NCBI GenBank assembly: GCA_965200375.1
Contig: OZ241353.1
Coordinates: 1,984,001 to 2,048,000, forward strand
Direction of reading: 5' to 3'
Source: VXYL01 sp965200375
Lineage (GTDB): Bacteria; Pseudomonadota; Gammaproteobacteria; Pseudomonadales; Azotimanducaceae
DNA length: 64,000 nucleotides
Shown: positions 25,396 through 33,700 of the stretch, piece by piece
Layout: the number at the start of each line of letters is the position of its first letter
Position numbering within the stretch: position 1 is the first letter of the stretch
The notes under the pieces: model-generated
What the model was told of the DNA's origin: nothing
The model's input: only the letters and a program-made list of their open reading frames with translations
The model's database searches: none
Translations under genes and position numbers: made by a program

Positions 25396-26145
25396 ATGGC
25401 GAAAGCCAACCTGAGACTGATCGACAACACCGCGCTGGATGCGGTCGCCGCCCCTCGCCACCTGGCCATAGTCATGGACGGCAACCACCGTTGGGCCCGC
25501 GGTCGCCGCTTGCCGGCCGCCGCCGGACACCGCGCCGGCGCCAGGCAGGTGAAAAGGGTCGCCCAGGCATGCGCCCGGCTCGGCGTCGAGTGCCTGACGC
25601 TGTTCGCGTTCAGCACCGAGAACTGGCAGCGCCCTCGCCGGGAAGTGAACCTCTTGCTCGAACTCATGCGCGGCGTGCTCAACGACGACATCGACGAGCT
25701 GAACCGGGAGGGTGCGCGGCTGCGGTTTCTGGGCGATCGGCGGCGGTTCCCGGACGATCTGCAGGCGCTGATGTGCCGTGCGGAAGCACAGACCGCCGCC
25801 AACAGCCGGCTGCACCTGTCCATTGCCGCCAACTACGGCGGCCGCTGGGACATCGTGCAGGCGGCGCAGGCGCTGGCGCTGGCGGTGCGCGACGGCGAGC
25901 TGGACCCCGAGCAGGTGGACGAGGCGCGCTTCTCCTCGTTCCTGTCCCTGGCCGGGCTGCCGCCGCCCGACCTCTGCATCCGCACCGGCGGGGACCGGCG
26001 GGTGAGCAACTTCCTGCTGTGGGACTTCGCCTATACGGAGTTCTTCTTCTCCAAGGACTACTGGCCGGACTTCGACGAGCACAAGCTCGCCCTGGCGTTT
26101 GCGGACTTCGCCGCCCGCCAGCGCCGCTACGGGCGCCGCGTCTAG
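25396..26145 (+). CDS. uppS: Undecaprenyl diphosphate synthase UppS
   Basis: cis-Prenyltransferase that adds eight isopentenyl units to farnesyl-PP to make the C55 carrier lipid for peptidoglycan and O-antigen. The 249-residue length is normal. Signatures: AIVMDGNHRWARGRRLPAAA near residue 25 (catalytic Asp in MDGNHRWA), GHRAGARQVK, LTLFAFSTENWQRP and DLCIRTGGDRRVSNFLLWD, then YTEFFFSKDYWPDF. The start is ATG at 25396 with GGAG 6 bp before it; an in-frame ATG at 25381 would overlap that ribosome site. cdsA follows after 78 bp, as in many bacteria, but the rest of the usual frr-dxr-rseP cluster is absent. Confidence 0.96.
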   Translation: MAKANLRLIDNTALDAVAAPRHLAIVMDGNHRWARGRRLPAAAGHRAGARQVKRVAQACARLGVECLTLFAFSTENWQRPRREVNLLLELMRGVLNDDIDELNREGARLRFLGDRRRFPDDLQALMCRAEAQTAANSRLHLSIAANYGGRWDIVQAAQALALAVRDGELDPEQVDEARFSSFLSLAGLPPPDLCIRTGGDRRVSNFLLWDFAYTEFFFSKDYWPDFDEHKLALAFADFAARQRRYGRRV

Positions 26146-26223
26146 GTTCGCGCCGCTGCGGCGGCAGTCCAGCGTGGCGTCGCTGCCGGCTCTGGCGGTC
26201 GCGGGCCGGCCTCCCGGCGCGGC

Positions 26224-27039
26224 ATGAGCGCTCTGCGGGTGCGGCTCGCATCCGGCGTCGCGCTCGCCGGCGTGATGCTGGCGGCCGTCGCGTGGCTGCC
26301 GCTGGCGTGGCTTGCGGCGTTCCTGCACATGCTGGCGCTGGTGGCGGCCTGGGAGTGGGCGAAGCTCGCCGGCGTGCAGTCTCGGTGGGGCTGGGTGCTC
26401 TACGCGGCGTCCCTGTCGGCAGTCGCGGTGGGCCTTTGGCTGGCGCCGTGGGCGTGGCGGCCGACGCTGGCGCTGGCCGCGGCGTGCTGGGCGGCCGCGC
26501 TGGTGCTCGTGTCGGCGTTCGCCAGCGGGCGCCCCGCCAGCGCCGCGCTCCTGCGGTCGAGGCCCGTGGCGCTGGCGGCCGGCGTGGTGGCGATTGCCGC
26601 CGCCTGGCTGGCGCTCTTGGCGATCCGCGCGGACCGCGGGCCCGGCGTCCTGCTGTGGCTGCTGGCGGCCACCAGCCTGGCGGACATCGGCGCCTACTTC
26701 GCCGGGCGGCGTTTCGGGCGGCGCAAGCTGGCGGCGCGGGTGAGCCCGAACAAGACCTGGGAGGGGCTGCTCGGCGGCGTCGCCGCCAGCCTGGCCTGGG
26801 GGGCCGCGGCGGCGTTCTGGTTCGGCGGCTGGCAGTGGCTGCTGGCCGCCCTGGCGGTGGCCGCGGCGGCCGTGGTCGGCGACCTCTTCGAGAGCGCGTT
26901 GAAGCGGGTGCGCGGCGTCAAGGAATCCGGCGGCATCCTGCCGGGGCATGGCGGCCTCCTGGACCGCGCCGACTCGGTGCTCGCCGCCGCCCCGGTGTTC
27001 GCGCTGCTGCTGCCGCTGCTGCCCGCCCTGCGGGCGTGA
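26224..27039 (+). CDS. cdsA: Phosphatidate cytidylyltransferase CdsA
   Basis: Integral membrane enzyme (271 residues) that makes CDP-diacylglycerol from phosphatidate and CTP. About seven transmembrane helices are evident, starting with VALAGVMLAAVAWLPLAWLA. The family signature stands near the C-terminus: VVGDLFESALKRVRGVKESG, then GILPGHGGLLDRADS. SLADIGAYFAGRRFGRRKLA with SPNKTWEG is the other conserved block. It is the second gene after uppS. The start ATG at 26224 fits the family. Confidence 0.94.
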   Translation: MSALRVRLASGVALAGVMLAAVAWLPLAWLAAFLHMLALVAAWEWAKLAGVQSRWGWVLYAASLSAVAVGLWLAPWAWRPTLALAAACWAAALVLVSAFASGRPASAALLRSRPVALAAGVVAIAAAWLALLAIRADRGPGVLLWLLAATSLADIGAYFAGRRFGRRKLAARVSPNKTWEGLLGGVAASLAWGAAAAFWFGGWQWLLAALAVAAAAVVGDLFESALKRVRGVKESGGILPGHGGLLDRADSVLAAAPVFALLLPLLPALRA

Positions 27040-27410
27040 GCGCACCGCCGAAGCTCGAAGGGCGACTGGCAGCCTTCTAGGGCCCGTTCCGGGCGCAAGA
27101 CAGTCGCAAGCCGTCTATCGGCAGGCGAAGTTCAGAAAGTTCGCCTGTTCCCGCACTGTTCGCGCCGCAGGGGTTGACGCCAGCCCCAGCACCGTGGTTT
27201 GCTCTGTCCCGCTAAGGAGATGTGCCCTTCGGCCCTTGGGCCGGGGCGCCTGCTGAATACACGCCGGCGAGAGTCGAAGCGGCTTGATCACCGCTGAGTC
27301 TCTCGCACACAGACGGCCGAATAGGCAGGAAGGAACCCTTGCACGTTCTCCTTAGCAACGGCCCGGCCGCTTGGCCGGGGTAGCTAGAAACGTGTTCAAG
27401 GGGTAGTCTA
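27040..27410 (+). promoter_or_regulatory. Putative promoter and long structured leader of the small-protein cassette
   Basis: No gene is visible in these 371 bp. A promoter-like pair TTGACG (27174-27179) and TTTGCT (27198-27203) with 18-bp spacing would give a leader of about 200 nt. The leader contains palindromes: CGGCCC-TT-GGGCCG near 27230 and CCGGCCGCTTGGCCGG near 27364. It ends in AAGGGG, 9 bp before the ATG at 27411. I found no match to riboswitch consensus sequences that I know. Confidence 0.35.
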
Positions 27411-27827
27411 ATGACCCACCTTCTCAAGTACCTGGCGGTGCCGATGGCTTTCATGGCCGCGGTCGTTCTGTTCGCTTCGCCGAGTGCGCCCGGCGCGCTT
27501 GGCTCGGTCGGCGGCGTCGCCTACGCCGACGGCGGAATGTGCTACGGCGGCAGCGACACCAACGGCAGCGGCGAAAACTCGGACTACGGCGACAACGGCT
27601 GCGAGCCGCCGACTCGTTGCGAACACGCGGCAGCCGCGGACCCGATGATGTTGGCAGGAAGTACCAATTTCGTCGCGAGCGGATTCGGCGGTGGCAACGT
27701 GGCTGGTTGCATTGACGACATCGATTTCGAGCACCTCTGCTACATCCTCGTCGCGATTGTTGCCACCGTCACCAGAAACGGCACCATTCCTGCTTGGATC
27801 GCCGCAGCCTGTGGCATCGCCCTGTGA
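27411..27827 (+). CDS. Secreted small Cys-containing protein, unknown
   Basis: A 138-residue protein. It opens with a signal peptide (YLAVPMAFMAAVVLFASPSA, cleavage likely near GVAYADGG). A Gly/Asn/Ser-rich segment with three Cys follows (MCYGGSDTNGSGENSDYGDN), and a hydrophobic end (LCYILVAIVATVTRNGTIPA, then WIAAACGIAL) with further Cys. I do not recognise it. The ribosome site AAGGGG precedes the ATG. Its TGA overlaps the GTG of the next gene (GTGA). A secreted peptide with a hydrophobic tail coupled to a small membrane protein recalls peptide-toxin/immunity arrangements, but no sequence match supports that. Confidence 0.6.
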   Translation: MTHLLKYLAVPMAFMAAVVLFASPSAPGALGSVGGVAYADGGMCYGGSDTNGSGENSDYGDNGCEPPTRCEHAAAADPMMLAGSTNFVASGFGGGNVAGCIDDIDFEHLCYILVAIVATVTRNGTIPAWIAAACGIAL

Positions 27828-28018
27828 ACAACGTTCGGCGCGTGATTGCCATCGCCAACCATCCCCTGCACGCCGTGGGCATGTGCCTGGTGGTCGGCAC
27901 TTGGTATGTGGCTTCCGGCGATGCAGGGTTTGCTCGCCTTGCCATAGGTTTCATCCTGCTGGCATTTGCCATGTACCACACGCCACGGCTGGCGCGAATG
28001 AGGGGCTGGCGGGGCTAG
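27824..28018 (+). CDS. Small two-helix membrane protein, paralogue 1
   Basis: A 64-residue protein from GTG at 27824, overlapping the preceding stop by 4 bp. Two transmembrane stretches (AVGMCLVVGTWYVASG and LAIGFILLAFAMYHT) are followed by a basic end YHTPRLARMRGWRG. The next gene (28142) has the same plan and ends FNTPRLARMRGSLF, so the two are paralogues. Both are followed by the same hairpin. Function unknown. Confidence 0.6.
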   Translation: MNNVRRVIAIANHPLHAVGMCLVVGTWYVASGDAGFARLAIGFILLAFAMYHTPRLARMRGWRG

Positions 28019-28031
28019 TGCGTCCTTGATG

Positions 28032-28061
28032 AAGCCGGCGCGGGATTGAACGCGCCGGCTT
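28032..28061 (+). terminator. Intrinsic-terminator-like hairpin 1
   Basis: A perfect 11-bp stem AAGCCGGCGCG / CGCGCCGGCTT with an 8-nt loop, followed by CCCTTCCCTCTCTGTT. It lies 13 bp after the stop of paralogue 1. The tail is pyrimidine-rich rather than pure T. The same hairpin, with one changed loop base, follows paralogue 2. Confidence 0.7.
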
Positions 28062-28141
28062 CCCTTCCCTCTCTGTTCGCGACGGTCATTGCCCGCAGCC
28101 CAGCCAATGCGTGGATCGCTTATTCTGCCCGGGGTTGCCAG

Positions 28142-28369
28142 ATGAACTCAGCTAACGTGTGGCGGCGCTTGCTGGCCTGGTGCCGGACGGCCGCAAGCAG
28201 CCCCTACGGCCAATTGGCGTCGGCGTTGCAAGTCGTGGGCATCTCCTTGGCGGTCGGCGCTTGGAGTGCGGCTTTCGGCTCGGCTTTGCTCGCTGTGGTC
28301 ACGCTGTGCGTTGCCGCGTTCAACACGCCGCGGTTGGCGCGAATGAGAGGAAGCCTCTTTTCTCTCTAG
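28142..28369 (+). CDS. Small two-helix membrane protein, paralogue 2
   Basis: A 75-residue protein from ATG at 28142 (MNSANVWRRLLAWCRT). The core ALQVVGISLAVGAWSAAFGS, then ALLAVVTLCVAAFNTPRLAR, parallels the core and the TPRLARMRG end of the 64-residue protein at 27824. An in-frame codon upstream would lengthen the protein without a ribosome site. Together with the repeated terminator this shows that gene plus terminator were duplicated in tandem and then diverged. Function unknown. Confidence 0.55.
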   Translation: MNSANVWRRLLAWCRTAASSPYGQLASALQVVGISLAVGAWSAAFGSALLAVVTLCVAAFNTPRLARMRGSLFSL

Positions 28370-28378
28370 CGCACTTGG

Positions 28379-28408
28379 AAGCCGGCGCGGGGTTGAACGC
28401 GCCGGCTT
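28379..28408 (+). terminator. Intrinsic-terminator-like hairpin 2
   Basis: The same 11-bp stem (AAGCCGGCGCG / CGCGCCGGCTT) as at 28032, with loop GGGTTGAA, followed by TCCTTCCCTCTCGGTT. It is 9 bp after the stop of paralogue 2. It also faces the leftward gene that ends at 28432, so it may serve both directions. Confidence 0.7.
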
Positions 28409-28431
28409 TCCTTCCCTCTCGGTTCGCCCGT

Positions 28432-28773
28432 TTAGTCGGCGCGGGCTTCGAGGGCCGAGATGCGTTCGCGGGCGTCCGCCACGTCGCGCCGGTTGTCGCG
28501 CAGCTGATCGGCGAACAGGGCCACCATGCGGGTTTCCATCGCGTCGATGCGCGTTTCCATCGCGTCCATGCGGGCCTCGACGCGGGCCTCGACGCGAACC
28601 ACGCGGGTTTCAACCCTTTCCATGCCGGCCTCAACGCTGGCAAGCCTCTGGTCCAGCCCGCCGAGATAGAAGGTCGCCGGAACCACGGCCGCCAGCAGCG
28701 CCACCAGCACGGCCAGCGTCGGCGCCCACTGCGGCAGCCAGCGCCGCCAGCCTCGCTTCAAGTCGTCGTTCAT
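28432..28773 (-). CDS. Membrane-anchored coiled-coil protein
   Basis: A 113-residue protein: basic N-terminus (NDDLKRGWRRWLPQW), one transmembrane helix (TLAVLVALLAAVVPATFYLG), then a coiled coil of repeated heptads (MERVETRVVRVEARVEARMD, AMETRIDAMETRMVALFADQ) ending in ERISALEARAD. Proteins of this plan are common and uncharacterised. The repeats are visible in DNA as reiterated GCGATGCGCGTTTCCAT-like units. A frame-broken copy of its 3' part lies just upstream at 28841-28909. Confidence 0.65.
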   Translation of the reverse strand: MNDDLKRGWRRWLPQWAPTLAVLVALLAAVVPATFYLGGLDQRLASVEAGMERVETRVVRVEARVEARMDAMETRIDAMETRMVALFADQLRDNRRDVADARERISALEARAD

Positions 28774-28840
28774 GGCGCCCTAGCGAACGCCAGCGCCGCT
28801 GGCATTGTCAAGCGCCGGCTTGCGCTGCCGCACGATGGGC

Positions 28841-28909
28841 GCGGGCGTCCGCCACGTCGCGCCGGTTGTCGCGCCTGATCGGCGAACAGGGCCACCATGC
28901 GGTTTTCCA
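28841..28909 (-). pseudogene. Partial duplicate of the coiled-coil gene
   Basis: About 69 bp nearly identical to 28467-28537 (GCGGGCGTCCGCCACGTCGC onwards), which encodes MVALFADQLRDNRRDVADAR in the intact gene. Two bases (AG) are missing here, breaking the frame. It is a leftover of a local duplication. It lies immediately before the TonB receptor promoter. Confidence 0.75.
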
Positions 28910-28911
28910 GC

Positions 28912-28939
28912 TTGACAGCAGTAGCGATGCGGCTACAGT
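28912..28939 (+). promoter_or_regulatory. Predicted sigma70 promoter for the TonB-halogenase cluster
   Basis: TTGACA (28912-28917), a 16-bp spacer and TACAGT (28934-28939). A start near 28946 would give a leader of about 77 nt before the ATG at 29023. This is the best promoter match near the cluster, and no other is evident between the five genes. Confidence 0.55.
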
Positions 28940-29022
28940 GTGCGCCCTCTGTCCCGCGGTCCGGTGCGCTAGGCTGGGATGCCTGCCGCAACCTGCCGTG
29001 CGAACCATACAAGGGGAGTTTC

Positions 29023-32000
29023 ATGGCGCCACAGTCCAGGCCCAAGAAGGGTGCGCCTGCGAGCACGGTTCTCAAGAAGGCGCCGCTGGCTGCGGCCGTG
29101 TCGCTGGTGGTCGCCGAACAGGTGGCGCGGGCGCAGGAGGGCACTGCGCCGCCGGACGAAGCATCCGTGGACGAAGTGGTCGTGGTGGTGGGCATCCGCC
29201 AGAGCCTGCAGAAGTCGATGGAAGTGAAGCGCAACCGGGACGGCGTCGTGGACGCCATCACCGCCGAGGACATCGGCGACTTCCCGGACACCAACCTTGC
29301 CGAATCCTTGCAGCGCATCACCGGCGTCTCGATAGACAGGGAGCGGGGCGAAGGCGCGAGGGTGACCGTTCGCGGCTTCGGCTCGGACTTCAACCTGGTG
29401 CTGCTGAACGGCCGCCAGATGCCTACCTCCAGCGGCCTCGGCCGGTCCTTCGACTTCGGCGATCTCGCTTCGGAGGGCATCGCCGCGGTGGAGGTCTACA
29501 AGAGCGGCCGCGCAGACGTGCCCACCGGCGGCATCGGTTCGACCATCAACATCCGCACCACGCAGCCCCTCGACGCCCCGGGCCTGCGCTTCACCGGCGC
29601 CGCGAGCGCCATGCACGACCGCTCGACCGACAACGGCAGCAGCTTGACGCCGGAAGTGTCGGCGCTGTTCTCCAACACCTTCGCGGACGACACCGTGGGC
29701 GTGGCCTTGAGCGCCGTGCGCCAGGAGCGCAACAGCGGCGCCAACACCGGCAGCGTCGGCGGCTGGCGCACCTTCCCCGGCGAGGTGAACAACTGCTGGT
29801 GCGGCGTCGGCCGCAGCGAGTGGGGCGGCATACCGCCGGAAGGCGATCCCAACCAGCAGAACCGCCCCGGCCCGGACGATCTCTACTCCGTGCCGCAGAA
29901 CATCGGCTACGAACTCGCCGAGTACGACCGCGTGCGCACCAACGGCCAGCTCACCTTGCAGTGGCAGGCCAGCGACACGGTGACAGCCAAGTTGGACTAC
30001 ACGTTCTCCGAGCTGGAGCTGGAACGCACCTACAGCAACCTATCGGCGTGGTTCAACTTCGGCGGCCAGGAAACGGCCTGGACGGACGGCCCGCAGGCGT
30101 CGCCGCTGGTCTATGCGGAGAACTCGTCGAACAGCGACTTTTCGATGGCCGGCGGCCAGGATGCTTGGCGAAGCGAGAACCGGGCCACCGGGCTGAACCT
30201 CCTGTGGGACGCCTCGGACCGCCTGTCCCTGGAGTTCGACTACCACGACTCCACCGCGGACCGAGCGCCGAACAGCCCGTTCGGGGACTCGGCGCTGCTT
30301 TCCACGGCCGCCTTCTCGCGGGACAAGACCACCGGCTACTTCGGCCAGCACTTGCCGGTGCTCGAGCTCACGCTCGGCAACCCGCTGAGCCCGGACGACA
30401 TGATCGTCACCGGCAGCGTCTTCCAGAACAACGTCTCCCGCATGGGCATCGAACAGACGCGCATCGCCGGCAGCTACGACTTCGACGCCGGTTTCGTCGA
30501 GGGCATCGACTTCGGCGTCGAGCTCACCGAAGTGGACAACCGCTCGGCCGGCTCCGTGGTGCAGAGGGATGCATGGGGCGGCGTCACGCAGCCGGGAGCG
30601 ATCGCCGATCTGCTCGCGCCAGCCTCCGCAGTGGAGGCATTCGATCAGGTGCCTGGCGGCAACGACGCCCGCCGGCAGGCGGCCTTCTACATCTTCGACA
30701 TGGCCGAGCTGGTGGCGAGGACCGAAGCGCTCATGGCCTCCGGCGAAGCCGCCGTGTTCCAGCTGGCGGACATGGGCGACTGCGGCACGGGCCTGTGTAC
30801 GTCCAGCCGCTTCAGCTCGGATCGGCGCACCGTCGAGGAATCCACTGCCATCTACGCGCAGATGCACTTCGATACCGAGTTCGGCGCCATGCCGGTGGAC
30901 ATGCGCCTCGGGCTGCGCTACGAGGAGACGGACGTCGCCTCGCAGGCGCTGTCGCCGTCCTACACCGGCATCGACTGGATCGCCGGCAACGAACTGACGG
31001 CGCTGCAGGCGGACACGCCGGACTTCACCTCCCTCAGCGGCACCTACGACCTCCTGCTGCCGAGCTTCGACTTCAAGATCGACGTAACCAGCGACGTGGT
31101 GGCGCGCTTCTCCTACAGCGAGACGATCACCCGCCCGAACTACGGCGACATCCAGGGCGGACAGACCATCGACTCGCTGGTGCGGGTGGGCGGCGGCACG
31201 GGCCGCCGGGGCAACCCGGCGCTGCTGCCGTTCGAATCCCAGAACCTCGATTTCTCGGTGGAGTACTACTACGGCCGGGACAGCTACGTGGCCGTCGGCT
31301 ACTTCCGCAAGGCCGTGGAGAACTTCATCGGCACTTCCTCCGTGGTGGAGACCACCTTCGACCTGCCGCATCCGGCGCTCGGGCCCCTGGCCGAGGCAGC
31401 AAGGGCGGCAACCGGCAGCACCGATTCCGGCACGCTCTACTCCTGGATCCTGGAGAACCGTGCAGACGAGGCGGGAGTGGACGCCGAGAACGGCGTGATT
31501 TCCGGCGTGGCCGGCCGGGATCCCGCATCGCCCTTCAACCTCACGGTGCCGGTGAACATCGAAGAAGCCACCATGACCGGCTGGGAGTTCGTGATCCAGC
31601 ACACCTTCGGGGACTCCGGATTCGGCGCCATCGTCAACGCGACCATCGCCGATGCGGACGTGGAGTACGACAACTTCAGCTTGGAGCAGCAGTTCGTGCT
31701 CACGGGCTTGAGCGACTCCGCCAACGTCATCGCCTTCTACGACAAGGACGGCATCAGCGTGCGGCTGGCCTACAACTGGCGCGACCAGTTCCTGGCCGGC
31801 ACCGGCCAGGCCAACGTCGGCGCCGGGCCGCCGACCAACGTCGCCGCCTACCGGCAGCTGGACTTGAGCGCCAGCTACTGGGTGACGGAGCAGGTGCAGG
31901 TGTACCTGGACGCGCTGAACATCACCGACGAAACCACCCACGTGTTCGGGCGCAGCGACGTGCAGACGCTGTTCGCGGCGCAGCAGGGCCCGCGCTACAA

Positions 32001-32025
32001 CATGGGGGTTCGGTACAAGTTCTAG
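29023..32025 (+). CDS. TonB-dependent receptor (Caulobacter-type) of the halogenase cluster
   Basis: Outer-membrane receptor of 1,000 residues, the long type found in Caulobacter and Xanthomonas relatives (TIGR01782-like). After a basic N-terminus and signal-like APLAAAVSLVVAEQVARAQE comes the TonB-box-like VDEVVVVVGIRQSLQKSMEV. The plug has ITAEDIGDFPDTNLAESLQR, ITGVSIDRERGEG, VTVRGFGSDFNLVLLNGRQM and VEVYKSGRADVPTGGIGSTI. The barrel ends RYNMGVRYKF with the terminal aromatic residue needed for outer-membrane insertion. AAGGGGAG precedes the ATG. Two halogenases, SapC and a cupin-like enzyme follow on the same strand. In such clusters the receptor is thought to import the substrate; which one is unknown. 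Confidence 0.93.
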   Translation: MAPQSRPKKGAPASTVLKKAPLAAAVSLVVAEQVARAQEGTAPPDEASVDEVVVVVGIRQSLQKSMEVKRNRDGVVDAITAEDIGDFPDTNLAESLQRITGVSIDRERGEGARVTVRGFGSDFNLVLLNGRQMPTSSGLGRSFDFGDLASEGIAAVEVYKSGRADVPTGGIGSTINIRTTQPLDAPGLRFTGAASAMHDRSTDNGSSLTPEVSALFSNTFADDTVGVALSAVRQERNSGANTGSVGGWRTFPGEVNNCWCGVGRSEWGGIPPEGDPNQQNRPGPDDLYSVPQNIGYELAEYDRVRTNGQLTLQWQASDTVTAKLDYTFSELELERTYSNLSAWFNFGGQETAWTDGPQASPLVYAENSSNSDFSMAGGQDAWRSENRATGLNLLWDASDRLSLEFDYHDSTADRAPNSPFGDSALLSTAAFSRDKTTGYFGQHLPVLELTLGNPLSPDDMIVTGSVFQNNVSRMGIEQTRIAGSYDFDAGFVEGIDFGVELTEVDNRSAGSVVQRDAWGGVTQPGAIADLLAPASAVEAFDQVPGGNDARRQAAFYIFDMAELVARTEALMASGEAAVFQLADMGDCGTGLCTSSRFSSDRRTVEESTAIYAQMHFDTEFGAMPVDMRLGLRYEETDVASQALSPSYTGIDWIAGNELTALQADTPDFTSLSGTYDLLLPSFDFKIDVTSDVVARFSYSETITRPNYGDIQGGQTIDSLVRVGGGTGRRGNPALLPFESQNLDFSVEYYYGRDSYVAVGYFRKAVENFIGTSSVVETTFDLPHPALGPLAEAARAATGSTDSGTLYSWILENRADEAGVDAENGVISGVAGRDPASPFNLTVPVNIEEATMTGWEFVIQHTFGDSGFGAIVNATIADADVEYDNFSLEQQFVLTGLSDSANVIAFYDKDGISVRLAYNWRDQFLAGTGQANVGAGPPTNVAAYRQLDLSASYWVTEQVQVYLDALNITDETTHVFGRSDVQTLFAAQQGPRYNMGVRYKF

Positions 32026-32119
32026 CGAGGCTTGGTCCGTACTCGGCGGGGGGACGGTCGCCGAGGCGCAGCCGTCCCTGCCGGACTGGGATGGCGGCGC
32101 GGCGGCCGCAGGCGGCTTC

Positions 32120-33679
32120 GTGAGCCGACCCACCCGCAAGGTCGTCATCGTCGGCGGCGGTTCGGCCGGCTGGATCACGGCCAACGTTCTGGCCGCGGCG
32201 CTTCGCGGACGCACCGAGCAGCCGGTGCAAGTGCGGCTCGTCGAATCCGCGGACATCCCCGCCATCGGCGTCGGCGAGGGCACCTGGCCGTCGATGCGCG
32301 GCACCTTGCAGCGCATCGGAGTCGCCGAAGAGGTGCTGCTCGCCGCCTGCGACGCCAGCTTCAAGCAGGGCACGCGCTTCCTCGGCTGGGCGGACGGCTC
32401 GGACGCGGACGCCTACACCCACCCCTTCAGCTGGCCACTCGAGTATGCTCGGGCGAATCCCGCTTGGCGCTGGCTGGCGCACGGGCGCTCGCGGCCGTTC
32501 GCGGAGTCCGTGACGCCGCAGGCGGCCGTCGTCGCCCGCGGACTGGCCCCCAAGCAGCCGAGCGCACCGCCCTATGCGTTCACCGTGAACTACGGCTACC
32601 ACCTGAACGCCGTGAAGTTCGCGGAGCTGCTGCGCCGGCATGCGCTTGAGCGTATGGGCGTGACGCGGCTTGCCGCCACGGTGCTGCGAGTGGAGCCGCA
32701 GTCGAACGGCGACATTGCCGCGCTGCACCTCGATACCGGCGCTCGCATCGACGGCGATCTGTTCGTGGACTGCACCGGCCACCGGGCGCTGCTTCTTGGC
32801 GAGCACTACGGCTGCGGCCTGGTCTCCGTAGCGGACCAGCTGTTCAACGACGCCGCGATCGTCGCGCAGGTGCCCTACGCGAATCCCGACACGGATGCCA
32901 TTGCCTCGGCAACGCTCTCCACGGCGCAGGCGGCGGGCTGGATATGGGACATCGGCCTGCAAAGCCGCCGTGGGCTGGGCTACGTCTACTCGACGGCCCA
33001 CGAAGACGAAGCGGGCGCGGTGCGAGCGTTGCGGCGCTACGTGGCGCGCACCTCGCCGAGCACCGACGCCGGTCGTCTCGGCTACCGCAAACTCGGCTTC
33101 CGGCCCGGCTATCGACGGCGGTTCTGGGTAAGGAACTGCGTCGCCGTCGGCCTTTCGGCGGGCTTCGTCGAGCCTCTCGAAGCGTCGGCGCTGGCGCTGG
33201 TCGAACAGTCCGCGGACATCGTCGGCCGGCAATTTCCGATGGACAGGGAGATCATGGACGTGGTGGCCAAGCGCTTCAACGCGAAGATGCACTACCACTG
33301 GCAGCGCATCGTCGAGTTCCTGAAGCTGCACTATGCGGCGAGCCGCCGCGACGACAGCGCCTTCTGGCGCGACAACCGGGCGCCTGGGTCCTGGCCCGAG
33401 GGCCTGCGCGAAAAAATGACGCTGTGGCAGCAGCAGCCGCCTTGGCACGACGACGCGCCGATGGTGGACGAACTGTTCCCGTCGGCGAGCTACCAGTACG
33501 TCCTGTACGGCCTGGGCTTCAGGCCCCGCTACGCGGCAGCAGTGGGCGGCGGCCAACCGCCCAGTGCCGCGGAGGCGGACGCGGCGTCTGCCCGGGTCCG
33601 CGCCGAAGCGCGCAAGCTCACGACGCTGCTGCCGAGCAACCGCGCCCTGGTGCGGGCCGTGGCGCAGCGGGCTGCGTGA
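32120..33679 (+). CDS. Flavin-dependent tryptophan-halogenase family protein 1
   Basis: A 519-residue FADH2-dependent halogenase-fold protein. The FAD motif is VVIVGGGSAGWITANVLAAA at 8-27. The catalytic Lys (Lys79 in PrnA) corresponds to K82 in DASFKQGTRF. The W-x-W-x-I block is present as AGWIWDIGL at about 273. The PrnA Glu-Ser pair of the chloride/flavin loop appears as FVEPLEAS, so Ser is replaced by Ala. Start GTG at 32120, 94 bp after the receptor stop. No flavin reductase, which must supply FADH2, is next to it. The substrate need not be tryptophan; related bacterial enzymes take indoles or phenols. Confidence 0.88.
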   Translation: MSRPTRKVVIVGGGSAGWITANVLAAALRGRTEQPVQVRLVESADIPAIGVGEGTWPSMRGTLQRIGVAEEVLLAACDASFKQGTRFLGWADGSDADAYTHPFSWPLEYARANPAWRWLAHGRSRPFAESVTPQAAVVARGLAPKQPSAPPYAFTVNYGYHLNAVKFAELLRRHALERMGVTRLAATVLRVEPQSNGDIAALHLDTGARIDGDLFVDCTGHRALLLGEHYGCGLVSVADQLFNDAAIVAQVPYANPDTDAIASATLSTAQAAGWIWDIGLQSRRGLGYVYSTAHEDEAGAVRALRRYVARTSPSTDAGRLGYRKLGFRPGYRRRFWVRNCVAVGLSAGFVEPLEASALALVEQSADIVGRQFPMDREIMDVVAKRFNAKMHYHWQRIVEFLKLHYAASRRDDSAFWRDNRAPGSWPEGLREKMTLWQQQPPWHDDAPMVDELFPSASYQYVLYGLGFRPRYAAAVGGGQPPSAAEADAASARVRAEARKLTTLLPSNRALVRAVAQRAA

Positions 33680-33700
33680 TCGGCAGGTCGGGAACGGACG

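Noticed and set aside
27204..27410. Known riboswitch in the leader
   Set aside because: I compared it by eye with cobalamin and cyclic-di-GMP consensus sequences and found no match; only generic hairpins remain.
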